64,000 bases of DNA from Actinokineospora globicatena (GCF_024171945.1 NZ_JAMTCR010000002.1:2170001-2234000), one strand, 5' to 3'. Positions 30,301-39,000 are shown, numbered from the stretch's first letter. The notes: generated by a model from the letters alone, not told the origin. Made by a program: numbers and translations.

Positions 30301-32957
30301 TGCTGCGACCCTTCACCGCCACCCGCGACACGGAGTCGCTGTTCCGCGTCGACTGGGTCCCGGTCACCACGAGCGATCCGGTCGAATACGCCACAATGGA
30401 CAACTTGACCGAGGTTCCGGCCAACGTCCTGTGGTCGCCGACTGCCGTCACCCCCGAGGAAGCCGCGCAGGAAGCCCTGATCGTCGCGCAGGACTGGTCG
30501 ATCGACGAGCGTTTCGCCGACGTCCGACTGGTGGTCTTGACGCACAACGCCGTGGGCACGGCCCCGGGCGAGGACGTCCGGGACCTCGCGGGTGCCGCGG
30601 TCCACGGCCTGTTCCGGTCCGCAGTGAGCGAGAACCCCGGCCGGTTCGCGATTGTCGACATCGACGACCACCCGGAATCCCAGGCCGCACTTGGTGCCGC
30701 GCTCGCCACCGACGAACCCCAGGTGGCGATCCGCCGTGGCCAGGTGCTGGCCTCCCGGCTGGCACGGGCAACCGCTCCTGACCTGGATCCGAGGCCGGGC
30801 ACGCGGCTCGACGTGGTCGGGGACCGCACGATCGACAACCTGGCGTTCGTACCGGACCCGTCGGACGTGCTCGGGCCGAACGAGGTCCGGGTGTCGATGC
30901 GGGCCATGGGCGTCAACTTCCGCGACGTCGCGATCACCCTGGGTCTGGTGCCCGACCAGCAAGGCATGGGGACCGAGGGCGCGGGCGTCGTGCTCGAAGT
31001 CGGTGCCGACGTGACGGACCTGGCGGTTGGTGACCGCGTGTTCGGAGTCTTCACCACCTGCTTCGGCCCTGAGGCCACCACCGACCGACGTGCGCTGGCC
31101 CGGATGCGTCCAGAGTGGAGCTTCGCGGAGGCCGCGTCCGTGCCTACGCCGTTCCTCACCGCCTACTACGGGCTGGTGGACCTGGGCCGCATGGCGGAGG
31201 GGGACCGGGTGCTCGTGCACGCCGCCTCCGGGGGCGTTGGCATGGCGGCGGTCCAACTGGTCCGGCACTTCGGCGCAGAACCGTTCGGCACCGCGAGCCC
31301 GGCCAAGTGGGCGGCGACCGGCTTGGACGACACGCACCTGGCGTCCTCGCGGTCACTGTCCTTCGAGGACCGGCTGCGGGAGGCCACCGCTGGTCGAGGG
31401 TTCGACATCGTGCTCAACTCCTTGGCGGGCGAGTACGTCGACGCGTCGCTGCGACTGCTGGCCGACGGCGGTCGGTTCATCGAGATGGGCAAGACCGACA
31501 TCCGCGCCGGTCTGCCCGGCTACCAGGCGTTCGACCTGGTGGAAGCTGGTCCGGGGCGGCTGGGCGAGATCCTGGCCGAGGTGTTGGCGCTGTTCGACCG
31601 GGGCGCGCTCGACCTGTTGCCGCTCACCGGGTGGGACCTGCGGCAGGCGTCCGCCGCGTTCCGGCACATCGCAGGCGCGCGGCACGTCGGGAAGAACGTC
31701 CTCACCCTGCCCGCGCCGATCGACCGGGACGGCACCGTCCTGATCACCGGCGGTAGCGGTGTGCTCGCTGGATTCCTTGCCAGGCACCTGGTCGATGTCC
31801 ACGGCGTGCGGGACGTCCTGCTGGTCAGCCGAAGTGGCAACGCTCCGGCCGACATGCCCGAGCAAGCCCGCGCGATCGCCTGTGACGTCACCGACCGCGC
31901 GGCCCTCGCGGCGCTGCTCGCGGACGTGCGGCTCACCGGAATCGTTCACGCCGCCGGTGTTCTCGACGACGGCGTCCTCGGATCGCTTACCCTGGAACGA
32001 CTTGCCGCCGTTTTGCGCCCGAAGGTCACCGCCGCCCTCCTGCTCGACGAGTTGACGGCAGATCAGGACCTGGCGTTCTTCGTGCTCTACTCCTCGGCGT
32101 CGGCGACTCTCGGCACCGCAGGCCAGGCGAACTACGCTGCCGCCAACGCCGTCCTGGACGCCCTCGCCCAGCGCCGCCGCGCTCGAGGCCTGCCCGCGCA
32201 GTCACTCGCGTGGGGCCTGTGGGAACAGGCCAGCGGTATGACCGGACACCTGGACCAGTCGCACAAGGCCCGCGCGGGCGGCACGATCTCCGCGGCACAG
32301 GGGATGGCGTTGTTCGACGCGGCTCTCGCCCTACCGGACGCGCACCTGGTGCCGATCAACCTGGACCTGAAGGCGGTCCACGACATTCCGCCGCTGCTGC
32401 GCGGTTTGGTCCGACCCAGCGCCCCGACCAGGGCGAAGGCCGGGGCCGCCAAGCCCGTCGACCTGTCCGACCGGCTGGCGAGATTGCCCGAGCCGGAGCA
32501 GCGCCGGACGTTGCAGGACATCGTCCGCGACCACGCCGCCGCCGTCCTCGGGCACGGCGACACCGCGGCGGTCGGCCCGGAGCGGGCGTTCAAGGAACTC
32601 GGGTTCGACTCGCTCACCGGCGTCGAACTGCGCAACCGGCTCGCGGGCGCGACGGGGCTGCGACTGCCCGCGACGCTCGTGTTCGACCACCCGACACCGG
32701 TCGACCTCGCGGACCGGCTGTGGGGCGACCTGGTCGGTCTGTCCGAACCGGACGCCGCCGCGATCGCCGACCTCGACCGTCTCACCGCGACGGTCGCCGC
32801 GCTCCCGGTGGGGGCGCTGACCGACAGCGCGCTCGCCGATCGCCTGCGGGCACTGCTGGAGACCGTGACCGGTGGCCAGGGGGTGGCCGGTCGGCTGGAG
32901 TCGGCATCGGCCGACGACGTGTTCGACTTCATCGACAAGGAACTCGGCGTGTCGTGA
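18324..32957 (+). CDS. Modular type I polyketide synthase, modules E-G
   Basis: Second visible megasynthase subunit, three modules, 4877 residues. Start chosen at GTG 18324: an RBS precedes it and the protein then begins with a class 1 docking coil (TDEKKYLEYLKRLTADL). Approximate domains: docking 2-33; KS 34-458, AT 553-903, KR to 1280, ACP 1355-1443; KS 1462-1873, AT 1947-2263, KR to 2700, ACP 2773-2850; KS 2863-3285, AT 3371-3730, DH 3743-4003, ER 4157-4465, KR 4466-4675, ACP 4727-4807; C-terminal docking to 4877 (FIDKELGVS). ATs are methylmalonyl, malonyl, methylmalonyl by motif. One TTA codon lies at 23205. Odd: two KRs have Ala for the last Gly of the nucleotide-binding motif, and AT-G has a 24-residue insertion. 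Codon style changes along the gene, with CTA codons frequent in module E and scarce later. Confidence 0.97.
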   Translation: MTDEKKYLEYLKRLTADLRQARRRLRVAEDRPHEPIAIVGMACRYPGGVNSPEQLWDLVAQGRDGVSPFPTDRGWDVVFDDDPDAPGTSYAREGGFVHTAAEFDATLFGISPREAVAMDPQQRILLETAWEAVERSGFDPLSLRGSRTGVFIGSSSSAYGAGLRELPPGAEGHLLTGNAPSVVSGRVAYTLGLEGPAVTVDTACSSSLVALHLAVQALRAGECDLALTGGVTVMTSPGIFTEFSRQKGLAADGRCKAFAAAADGTGWAEGAGVLVVERLADAKARGHRILAVVRGTAVNSDGASNGLTAPNGPSQERVIRAALANARLTPADVDAVEAHGTGTTLGDPIEAQALLATYGQERDRPLRLGSVKSNLGHSQAAAGAAGIIKVVEALRHELLPKTLHVDAPTPHVDWAAGAVELLTEPSPWPRDPERPRRVGVSSFSVSGTNAHIVLEEADQEAEVEPVDPPTVVAWPVAARTGEALRAAAADLSRVDARPVDVAWSLATGRADLEHRAVVVGSSTDELRAGLAAVARGESAVDVVTGVARAEVAPVFVFPGQGSQWLGMATGLLATSPVFAARMAECAHALTGHVDWSLLDVVRAGDSNRGDLDRVDLERVDVVQPVLWAVMVSLAELWRSVGVTPAAVIGHSQGEIAAAVVAGALSLEDGARVVALRSQAIAEVLGGTGGMVSVALPHDEAAELVERWPGVSVAAVNGPLSTVVSGDVAGLDELLAHCEDAGVRARRVPVDYASHSAHVERLRDRLDFAGLTPRTAQVPFYSAVTGDVIDTAELDSDYWYRNLRETVRFDKASSAALAAGHTVFIEVSAHPVLTVGLQETLAQTGAALATLRRDEGGLRRWLTAVAEAHVAGVRVDWSVFAAGGAQVDLPTYPFQRQHYWLSAPVVAAESWRYRVDWKPITPRAGATGTWAVVRTEAVDGQWCLDALAARGVETVEIVLADDDLDRWTLAERMREVGYPDGVLSLLAFDDRPHVDDDAVTVGVGGTLTLVQALGDAGVTAPLWCVTRGLDDPVQAQVWGLGRVAALEVPTRWGGLVDLSPGADPAALVAALGGDEDQVVVRGSSFFGRRLERSAEPRATAPLALSGPVLVTGGTGALGASVARWLVGRGASVVLASRRGIEAPGAAELSAELNAPVVACDVANRASLEAVLAEHPVVGVVHAAGVDHSVPLDETDVSEFADGLRAKVLGAAHLDELLGDAELFVFFSSIAGVWGSGNQASYAAANAYLDALAEARQARGLKATSIAWGAWADAGMATRGGAGEYLRRRGINPMSPQRCLAGLAAAVDAGETAVTIADIDWTRFVPTFTTSRPSPLLAAFAPDVVVASDVPDGAPLVQALADRTPAERRRLVVDAVRHETAVVLGYPDPVDSDRPFKDLGVDSVTAVEVRNRLTAATGIGLAATVVFDYPNPVALADHVLAELHPEDTTTSSAATRVGHADSDGVAIVGMSCRFPGGVDSPEALWRLVRDEVDGVSVFPTDRGWHAEGPYAPEGGFIYDATTFDADLFGISPREAASMDPQQRVLLEAAWEVLERTNIDPYSLRGTDTGVFVGASASGYGVGMNTATGSEGHYLTGTSSSVMSGRVAYTFGLEGPAVTVDTACSSSLVALHLATRALAAGECGMALVAGVAVMTSSDIFSEFSRQNGLAGDGRCKSFAGAADGTGWGEGVGALLIMPLAEAKRQGRDVLAVVRGSAVNSDGASNGLTAPNGPSQQRVIRSALVAAGLSVSDVDVVEGHGTGTRLGDPIEAQAVLATYGQGRDEPLWLGSLKSNIGHTQAASGMAGIMKMVMAMRHGVLPRTLHVDEPTPHVDWTTGAVELLTEARPWPAGRVRRAGVSAFGVSGTNAHVIIEQAPDSDAVEVRPAVVTPWVVSGKTEAALDAQVASLATVTEVSVADVAHTLAVGRASLAHRAVVLDGETVARGIAEPRRLGYLFTGQGSQRPGMGEELRAAFPVFAETYDAITARVPFGDDLDQTGNAQPALFALQVALFRLLESWGLAPDLVIGHSIGEIAAAHVAGVFSLDDACTLVAARARLMQALLRDGVMLAVEISEADLADAYPTGLPAGVDLAAINSDRSLVLSGDRRIVEQLNRSFVEQSRRTKALRVSHAFHSHHMDAMLAEFAEVAATVTYREPLIRIIPTAGTRVDSAEYWVRQVRETVRFAAAVAGQDADFLELGPDGVLSALVEGPAAPVLRSGKAEVDTAVRAVAGVWARGAGVDWAAVIGGGAPTDLPTYPFQRQRFWLDTFPAIAESADDEHAFWAAVDLGDVSALAASLDLDQDTLDAVLPALTAWRRSRGDRSTVDSWRYRTTWTPVQETERRTLGTWLAVACPQDVRDALRHHGAEVVELDLTGAETDRWSLAQQVLGEFDGVIAGTLDGPHPEYPDLLAALALPVLLIQALGDAGNLAPLWFVTRGAQSVGRTDRPVDPDQAALWGLGRVAALEFPARWGGLIDLPETLDSRAAERLVAALGGSEDQVAVRGSGVYARRLTRAAAGQAEPWRATGTVLITGGTGALAARAADLILARGADHLLLLSRSGSDAPRAQELQAKHCDRVTIKSCDIADRDELAEAIAGHDITAAFHTAGMVEAVPLGETGLGEFTDILRAKATGARNLHELLPSAHLVLFSSIAATWGSGNQSAYSAANAYLDGLAEHRRANGLPVTSVAWGPWAGDGMLVSEDAEEYLRRRGLAAMDPELAVAALAKALDHGDTTITVADVDWSRFTPAFTTSRPSPLLTEFTEQAVAAGVRPVDPGDLLTLVRTSAATVLGHRDAEAIEPSRPFNDLGFDSLTAVELRDRLVAATGLPLPATLVFDYPTANALADHLAGDLRAPEQVATSTDPNEPVAIIGMACRYPGGVSSPDDLWELVRSGGDGMGPFPIDRGWWLDGLYDPDPDNPASSHAHEGGFLYDVADFDAALFGVSPREAVAMDPQQRLLLEASWEAFEHSGINPLSLKGSSTGVFAGTNSHDYLSLLAEAPEGSEGYLATGSSASVVSGRVAYTFGLEGPAVTVDTACSSSLVALHMAVRALRGGECDMAVAGGVVVMSTPGVFTEFSRQNGVAPNGRCKSYADAADGTGWGEGVGVLVVERLSDARRNGHRVLAVVRGTAVNSDGASNGLTAPNGPSQQRVIRAALADAGLTTSDVDVVEGHGTGTRLGDPIEAQALLATYGQDRETPLWLGSVKSNIGHTQAASGVAGVIKMVQAMRHRLLPSTLHVDTPSSHVDWTAGAVRLLTEPVTWTDQGRPRRAGVSSFGVSGTNAHIVLESVSDTEARTPAERPNVPWVLSADSSEAVREQAERLSTVDAHPVDMAWTLATTRASLAHRAVAFGPEDLEALADGREPVATARSAAPVFVFPGQGAQWIGMAEDLLDEPVFRDRIEECERALAPHVDWSLLDVLRGGDLDRVDVVQPVLWAVMVSLAQLWISAGVRPAAVLGHSQGEIAAAVVAGGLTLADGARVVALRAKAIAEILCSEEVPLSDVHRQWADTCGIDRVNGGMVSLAVSHTDAQRLIGCWSTLSIAAVNGPLSTVVSGDAEALDELLAVCADCDIRAKRIPVDYASHSAHVERVRERLLTDLAPITPVTGTIPFHSAVTAAPFDTAGLDARYWYDNLRDTVLFEEAASGLIDAGRTVFLEVSAHPVLTVGLQETLDAKDVTGTVLATLRRDEPGRWLTALAEAFVAGVDVDWPAVLHGWGGRVVDLPTYAFQRRRYWPKPATSTDVTAAGLVDAAHPLLGAAVPLAGDDGTVWTGRLSLATHPWLADHAVGGAVLLPGTAFVDLALHVGAHIAELTLRTPLVLPERGAVHLQVRADGTDLTVHSRPETGGEWITHATATLSDKAVTPETLSWPPTGEPLNAEGFYAALAEAGYAYGPTFQGLTAAWKSGDDVHAEVELADAGSFGLHPALLDSALHAASLGGLLGGGTLLPFTWSGVTLHATGATALRVRISRLGADTIAVTATDPHGAPVITIDSLVLRPFTATRDTESLFRVDWVPVTTSDPVEYATMDNLTEVPANVLWSPTAVTPEEAAQEALIVAQDWSIDERFADVRLVVLTHNAVGTAPGEDVRDLAGAAVHGLFRSAVSENPGRFAIVDIDDHPESQAALGAALATDEPQVAIRRGQVLASRLARATAPDLDPRPGTRLDVVGDRTIDNLAFVPDPSDVLGPNEVRVSMRAMGVNFRDVAITLGLVPDQQGMGTEGAGVVLEVGADVTDLAVGDRVFGVFTTCFGPEATTDRRALARMRPEWSFAEAASVPTPFLTAYYGLVDLGRMAEGDRVLVHAASGGVGMAAVQLVRHFGAEPFGTASPAKWAATGLDDTHLASSRSLSFEDRLREATAGRGFDIVLNSLAGEYVDASLRLLADGGRFIEMGKTDIRAGLPGYQAFDLVEAGPGRLGEILAEVLALFDRGALDLLPLTGWDLRQASAAFRHIAGARHVGKNVLTLPAPIDRDGTVLITGGSGVLAGFLARHLVDVHGVRDVLLVSRSGNAPADMPEQARAIACDVTDRAALAALLADVRLTGIVHAAGVLDDGVLGSLTLERLAAVLRPKVTAALLLDELTADQDLAFFVLYSSASATLGTAGQANYAAANAVLDALAQRRRARGLPAQSLAWGLWEQASGMTGHLDQSHKARAGGTISAAQGMALFDAALALPDAHLVPINLDLKAVHDIPPLLRGLVRPSAPTRAKAGAAKPVDLSDRLARLPEPEQRRTLQDIVRDHAAAVLGHGDTAAVGPERAFKELGFDSLTGVELRNRLAGATGLRLPATLVFDHPTPVDLADRLWGDLVGLSEPDAAAIADLDRLTATVAALPVGALTDSALADRLRALLETVTGGQGVAGRLESASADDVFDFIDKELGVS
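18421..22655 (+). other. Module E: KS-AT(methylmalonyl)-KR(A1)-ACP
   Basis: Adds methylmalonyl and leaves a hydroxyl next to a methyl branch. KS 18421-19695 has Cys 18933, HGTGT and NLGHS. AT 19980-21030 has [10 protein letters not shown] (Ser 20274) and YASHS 20574-20588, the methylmalonyl signature. The KR (21640-22150) lacks LDD and has the A-type Trp without the A2 His (GVWGSGNQASY, Tyr 22041), so A1, predicting a non-epimerised methyl. ACP Ser 22524 sits in GVDSV. DNA of the KS uses CTA codons and other rarely used synonyms more than modules F and G. Confidence 0.92.
22707..26875 (+). other. Module F: KS-AT(malonyl)-KR(A1, variant NADPH motif)-ACP
   Basis: Adds malonyl. KS 22707-23940 has Cys 23184, HGTGT and NIGHT. 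AT 24162-25110 has GHSIGE (Ser 24399) and HAFHS 24702-24716. A dimerisation element (FWAAVD..., 25146-25290) precedes the KR. The KR (25898-26400) reads GGTGALAAR: the last Gly of the usual GGTGxLG is Ala (codon 25929). The catalytic Ser and Tyr 26304 are intact with A-type Trp (ATWGSGNQSAY). Activity is likely but unproven. ACP Ser is 26748 in GFDSL. Confidence 0.9.
24597..24686 (+). repeat. AT-rich intra-AT stretch, copy 4 (module F)
   Basis: In gene 2, encoding [18 protein letters not shown]. It matches copies 1 and 2 closely for the first 48 bases and again over TTTGTTGAACAATCTCG. Confidence 0.85.
26910..32745 (+). other. Module G: KS-AT(methylmalonyl)-DH-ER-KR-ACP, fully reducing
   Basis: Adds methylmalonyl and should reduce it fully, leaving a methyl branch. 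KS 26910-28175 has Cys 27426. AT 28434-29510 has GHSQGE (Ser 28695) and YASHS 29058-29072, with 24 extra residues at 28797-28868. DH 29550-30330 has an intact HxxxGxxxxP (His 29670) and Asp 30102. ER 30790-31715 has SGGVGMA near 31226 and Val in LGLVP, where a Tyr is associated with 2S methyl products, so a 2R methyl is predicted. KR 31716-32340 has LDD and Tyr 32133 (B-type), but GGSGVLAG has Ala at 31767. ACP Ser is 32610. Confidence 0.92.
28797..28868 (+). other. 24-residue insertion within the module G AT
   Basis: In the other methylmalonyl ATs here, the helix ending AIAE is followed after a few residues by GGMVS. In module G a Cys/Trp-containing segment (CSEEVPLSDVHRQW...) of 24 residues sits between AEIL and GGMVS. 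The frame is intact and flanking catalytic motifs are normal. The position is a surface loop before the small subdomain by family knowledge; any effect on function is unknown. Confidence 0.8.
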
Positions 32958-32997
32958 CCCCGGCCTGACCAGCAGCCCCGACCCGGACGGATGTGGT

Positions 32998-33002
32998 GGA
33001 GG
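32998..33002 (+). promoter_or_regulatory. Ribosome binding site that sets the gene 3 start
   Basis: GGAGG lies 8 bases before ATG 33011 and would fall inside the coding sequence if either of the GTG codons at 32993 or 32996 were used. The ATG start gives MADDEKLLRYLKRV, a normal docking end. Confidence 0.8.
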
Positions 33003-33010
33003 ACCCCGAC

Positions 33011-36000
33011 ATGGCTGACGACGAGAAGCTCCTGCGGTACCTCAAGCGGGTCACCGCCGACCTCGCGGACACCCGCGAGCGGCTGGCCGCCCTGCGGGAG
33101 CCGGTCGCCGTCGTCGGCATGGGCTGCCGCTACCCCGGTGGCGTGCGCACCCCGGACGACCTGTGGGACCTGGTGCGCGACGGGCGGGACGCGGTCACCG
33201 GGTTCCCCGAGGGGCGCGGACTCGACGTCGACCCGCTGGCTGTGCGCGGCGGGTTCCTCGACGACGCCGACCGGTTCGACGCGGCGCTGTTCGGCATCAG
33301 CCCCCGCGAGGCGCTGACCATGGACCCCCAGCAGCGGGTCCTGCTGGAGGTCGCGTGGGAGGCGTTGGAGCGGTCGGGGATCGACCCGTTGTCGTTGCGC
33401 GGGAGCCGGACCGGGGTGTTCGCGGGCGCCGGGGCGTCGAACTACGGCATCGGGCTGGAGTTGCCGGAGGGCGCGGAAGGACACCTACTGACCGGGAGCG
33501 CCGCGAGCGTGGTGTCCGGGCGGGTGGCGTACTCGCTGGGGCTTGAGGGACCCGCGGTCACTGTGGACACCGCGTGTTCGTCGTCGCTGGTGGCGCTGCA
33601 CATGGCGGTCAAGGCGCTGCAGGGCGACGAGTGCTCCCTGGCGCTGGTGGCCGGTGTGACGGTCATGGCCGGACTTGGTCTCTACAGCGAGTTCGGCGCG
33701 CAGGGAGGCTTGGCTGGCGACGGGCGGTGCAAGGCCTTCTCGGCGGCTGCTGACGGGACCGGCTGGGGTGAGGGCGCCGGAGTGCTGGTGCTGACCCGGT
33801 TGTCCGAGGCGCGCCGACGCGGGTATGACGTGCTCGCCGTGGTGAGCGGGACGGCGGTGAACGCCGATGGTGCGTCGAACGGGCTTACCGCGCCGAACGG
33901 GCCGTCGCAGCAGCGGGTGATCCGGGCGGCGTTGTCGGCCGCGGGCCTGGCTCCGTCCGATGTGGACGCCGTGGAGGCGCACGGGACCGGGACCGTGCTC
34001 GGCGACCCGATCGAGGCGCAAGCCCTTGCGGCGGCGTACGGCCGGGACCGGGACGAGCCGCTGTGGCTGGGCTCGGTGAAGTCCAACATCGGGCACACGC
34101 AGGCCGCCGCCGGGGTCGCGGGCGTGATCAAGTCGGTGCTGGCGTTGCGGCACGGTGTCCTGCCGCGGACCCTGCACGCGGATGAGCCGTCGCCGCACAT
34201 CGACTGGGCCGGGCTCGGGCTGCTCAGCGCGGCGCGCCCGTGGCCGGAGGTGGACCGCCCGCGCCGCATCGGGGTGTCGTCTTTCGGCATGAGCGGCACC
34301 AACGCCCACGTGATCTTGTCCTCGCCGGAGCCCGTTGAGCCTCAGCAAGACGTGTCGCCGGAGCGGGGATTGGTGCCGTGCCTGGTGTCGGGGCACACGC
34401 CGGAGGTCTTGCGGGAGCAGGCGCACCGGTTGCTGGGGGCGCTCGACGGGACCGTGCTCGACATCGGGCACACACTCGCCACCGCGCGGGCGAGCGTGGA
34501 CCACCGGGCCGTCGTGCTCGCGGGCGACCGGGACGGGCTGGTCGACGGGCTGCGGGCCATCGCGGCTGGGCGGTCGGCGGGCAACGTCGTCACGGGGACG
34601 GCCGATGACGGTCGGACGGCGTTCCTGTTCACCGGTCAGGGCGCGCAGCGGGCCGGGATGGGGGAGCAGCTGGCGGCGGCCTTCCCGGTGTTCGCCGAGG
34701 CTTTCGCGCGGGTGAAGGCCGCGCTCGGGGTGACCGAGTTCGGCGACCTGGGGCGGACCGAGCACGCGCAGCCCGCGATCTTCGCCTTCGAGGTCGCGCT
34801 GTACCGGCTGGTGGAGTCCTGGGGTGTGCGGCCGGACTACCTGGTCGGGCACTCCATCGGCGAGATCGCGGCGGCCCACGTCGCGGGGATCCTGGCGCTG
34901 GCCGACGCGTGCACGCTGGTCAACGCCCGTGCACGGCTCATGGGCGCCCTCCCCGAGGGCGGCGCCATGCTGGCCGTGGAGATCAGCGAGGCGACCCTCG
35001 CGCGCCGGTTCCCCGGTGGGCTGCCCGACGGCGTGGACCTGGCGGCGGTCAATTCGGATCGTTCACTTGTCGTATCCGGGGATCGTGGGATTGTTCAACA
35101 GTTGAAAGAGCGGATTGTTGAACACTCCGGCCGGGTGAAGGACCTGGCCACCTCGCACGCCTTCCACTCGCGGCTGATGGACCCCGTGCTGGCCGACCTG
35201 CGCGCGGCCATCGCCGGGATCGCGCACGGCCGGGCCGCGCTGCCCGTCGTGTCCACCGTGTCCGGTGAGCTGCTGATCGACGTGGACGCCGACTACTGGG
35301 TGCGGCAGGTGCGCGAGCCGGTCCGGTTCGCGGGTGCCGTCGACTGGCTGCGCGCGGCAGGTGCCACCCGGTTCCTCGAGATCGGCCCGGACGCCGCGCT
35401 CACCGCCGTGGTCGACGGTGCGGTCGCCCTGTCCCGGCGCGACCGCCACGAGGTCGACGCGCTGCTCACCGGCCTGTCCCGCGCCCACGTCTCCGGCGTC
35501 GGCGTCGACTGGCGCGCCGTGTTCGAGCCCTGGGGCGGCCACGTCGTCCCCCTGCCCACCTACGCCTTCCGCCGTGACCGGTACTGGCTGAGCGCCGCGA
35601 CCTCCACCAGTGCCGACGGTCACGACTCCGCGTTCTGGACCGCTGTCGACCGCGACGACCCCGCCGCGCTCGCCGCCACCCTGCGCACCGACGAGGACTC
35701 GGTCCGCGCGGTCCTCCCCGCGCTGCTCGACTGGCGTCGCGGACAGCGGGACCGCACCGAGGTCGACACCTGGTGCTACCGCGTCACCTGGACGCCGCTG
35801 ACCGGGCTCGCCGCAGCGAAGACGCCGGGTAGCTGGCTGGTGGTCGTTCCCAGCGCCAAGGCCGATGACCAGGCGGTGATCGGCACCGTCCGCGCGCTGC
35901 GGGCCCACGGTGTCGACGTGGTCGAGCTGCCGCTCGCGCGTACCGAGGTGGACCGCTGGTCAGTCGCCGCTCGGCTGCGCGACGTCGCAGGCATGGGTTT

Positions 36001-39000
36001 CACCGCTGTGCTGTCGCTGCTGGCCGACGACGACTCACCGCACGCCGAGTACCCGCCGATGACCTCCGGCCAGGTCGCCGGTCTGGTGTTGGCGCAAGCG
36101 CTCGGGGACGCCAACCTGCTTGCTCCACTGTGGACTATCACGCGGGGTGCGGTGTCGATCGGTCGGGCCGACCGGCTCACCGCTCCGGGCCAGGCCCAGC
36201 TGTGGGGGTCGGGCCGGGTCGCCGCGCTGGAGTTCGGTGCGCGGTGGGGCGGCGTGGTCGACATGCCGGTGCCTGATGACCGGGCCACTGCCGCGTTGCT
36301 CGCCGTCATCGCGAGCGGTGAGGACCAGGTCGCGATCCGCCCGACCGGCGTGTTCGGGCGCAGGCTCACCCGGGCCGTCGCCGCTGCTGGGACTCCGTGG
36401 ACGCCACGGGGAACCGTCCTGGTTACCGGTGGTACGGGAGCGTTGGGCACGCACGTCGCCGCGTGGCTGGCCGACCAAGGCGCGGAGCGGGTCATCCTGG
36501 CCAGCCGCACCGGTGTCGGGGCAGGCGAGGTTGTCGCGCTGGATGTCACCGATCGTGAGCAGGTCGTCGCGTTCCTCGCAGAGCACGAGATCGGGACCGT
36601 CGTGCACGCGGCCGGGACCAGCGAGCTGGTGCCGCTCAACGAGACCGGACTGGCCGAGTTCGCCGACGTGCTGCGGGCCAAGGTCGTCGGCGCCGCGCTG
36701 CTCGACGAACTGTTGCCCGAAGCGGAGTTCGTCTACTTCTCCTCAGTCGCGTCGACCTGGGGTGGCGGCGGGCAAGGCGCCTACGCGGCCGCGAACGCCC
36801 ACCTCGACGCGCTCGCCGAGTCCCGGCGCGGCAGGGGCCTGCCTGCGGTGTCTGTCGCATGGGGACCGTGGGACGGGGCCGGGATGGCCGCCGACAGCCA
36901 CGACCAGTTGGTGCGCCGAGGGTTGCGCCCGATGGATCCCGCCAAGGCCTTGAAGGCACTGGGGCGCGCGCTCGACACCCGCGGTGATCTCACCGTGGCT
37001 GACGTCGATTGGTCGGTCTTCGCCCCCGCGTTCACCAGCACGCGCCGCAGCCCGCTGCTCACCGAGCTGACCGACGAGAACCCTGACCCGGTCGACGCAG
37101 GGGATGTCCGCGCGCAGTGGGTGACCCGGCTCGCTGACCTGCCCGAAGGCGATCGGACCGGCGTGCTGCTGGACTTGGTCCGCGCCGAGGTCGCCACAGT
37201 GCTCGGCTATCGCGGACCGGACGACATCGGCGCGCAGCTGCCGTTCAAGGACCTGGGCATCGACTCGCTCACCGCTGTCGAGGTCCGCGACCGGCTTGCC
37301 GCGTCTACTGGGCTGAAGCTCACCGCGGGCCTGGTGTTCGACTACCCGAAGCCCGCCTCGCTCGCCGAGTACCTCGTCGCCGAGCTGACCGGCACCAGCC
37401 ACGAGGTCGAGACCACAGCGCGCGTCACCGTGGACGAACCCATCGCGATCATCGGGATGGCGTGCCGCTTCCCGGGTGGCGTGACCACGCCCGAGGACCT
37501 GTGGCGGCTGCTGCTGGCGGGCGACGAGGCCATCTCGGCGTTCCCCACCGATCGCGGCTGGGACCTGGACGAACTGTTCGCCGAGGACGCCGATGGCGGC
37601 ACCTCGTACGTGCAGGCGGGCGGGTTCCTGCACGAGGCCGCCGACTTCGACCCGGCGTTCTTCGGGATCTCCCCGCGCGAGGCCATCGCGATGGACCCGC
37701 AGCAGCGGCTCCTGCTCGAAACCGCCTGGGAGGCCGTGGAACGAGCGGGGATCGACCCGCACGACCTGCGGGGCAGCCGGACCGGCGTGTTCGCGGGCAG
37801 CAACGGCCAGGACTACAGCTACCTGCTGCTCAGCTCCGAGGATGACGTCGAAGGGCACCTGCTCGCGGGTGCCACCGCCAGCATCTTGTCCGGGCGGGTC
37901 GCCTACAGCTTCGGGTTCGAGGGGCCCGCGCTGACGGTCGACACGGCGTGCTCGTCTTCGCTGGTAGCGCTGCACTTGGCGGCCCGGTCGCTGCGTTCCG
38001 GGGAGTGTGACTTGGCGCTGGCGGGCGGTGTGTCGGTGATGTCGACGCCGGGGCCGTTCGTGGAGTTCAGCCGGTTGAGCGGACTCGCCCAGGACGGCCG
38101 GTGCAAGGCGTTCGCCGACGCCGCCGACGGGACGGGCTGGGGTGAGGGCGCGGCGTTGCTGCTCGTCGAGCGGCTGTCGGACGCCCAGCGCAACGGGCAC
38201 AAGGTCTTGGCGGTGTTGAAGGGAAGCGCGGTCAACTCCGACGGCGCGTCCAACGGGCTGACCGCGCCGAACGGGCCGTCGCAGCAGCGGGTGATCAGGG
38301 CCGCCGTCGCCGACGCCGGGCTTGAGTTGTCCGATGTGGACGCGGTGGAGGCGCACGGCACCGGCACCACCCTCGGTGACCCCATCGAGGCACAGGCGTT
38401 GCTGGCCACCTACGGCCGGGACCGGCAGCGTCCGCTGCTGCTGGGCGCGGTCAAGTCGAACCTCGGGCACACCCAGGCCGCGTCCGGTGCCGCCGGCGTG
38501 ATCAAGATGGTGCTCGCGCTCCGGCACGGTGTCCTGCCCAAGACACTGCACGTCGATGCCCCGACGTCGCAGGTGGACTGGACGAGCGGGTCGGTCGACC
38601 TGCTCACCGACACGACCCCGTGGCCCGCGACCGGTCAGCCGCGCCGGGCCGGGGTGTCGTCCTTCGGGGCCAGCGGCACCAACGCCCACCTCATCCTGGA
38701 GGAGGCAGCCGATGTCCAGGACGATCCCGCCGAGCAAACCCCCTGGCAGGCCGGACGGGCCCTGCCCTTCGTCGTGTCAGCTCGCTCGGAGCAGGCCCTG
38801 CGCGCGCAAGCCGAGGCTCTGCGGGCGAACCTGACCGGCGCCCTGCCCGACATCGCGCACACGTTGGGCGCGCGGAGCACCTTCGAGCACCGGGCCGTGG
38901 TCGTCGCCGACACCGAAGACGCGTTGCGCGATGGCCTGGCCGCACTCGCCGACAGGACACCGAGTTCCGCCGTCACGGTCGGCAAGGCGGGCAAGGCCAA

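Noticed and set aside
32993-33010. GTG 32993 or 32996 as start of gene 3
   Set aside because: The only good RBS (GGAGG 32998-33002) lies downstream of these codons and is correctly spaced for ATG 33011.
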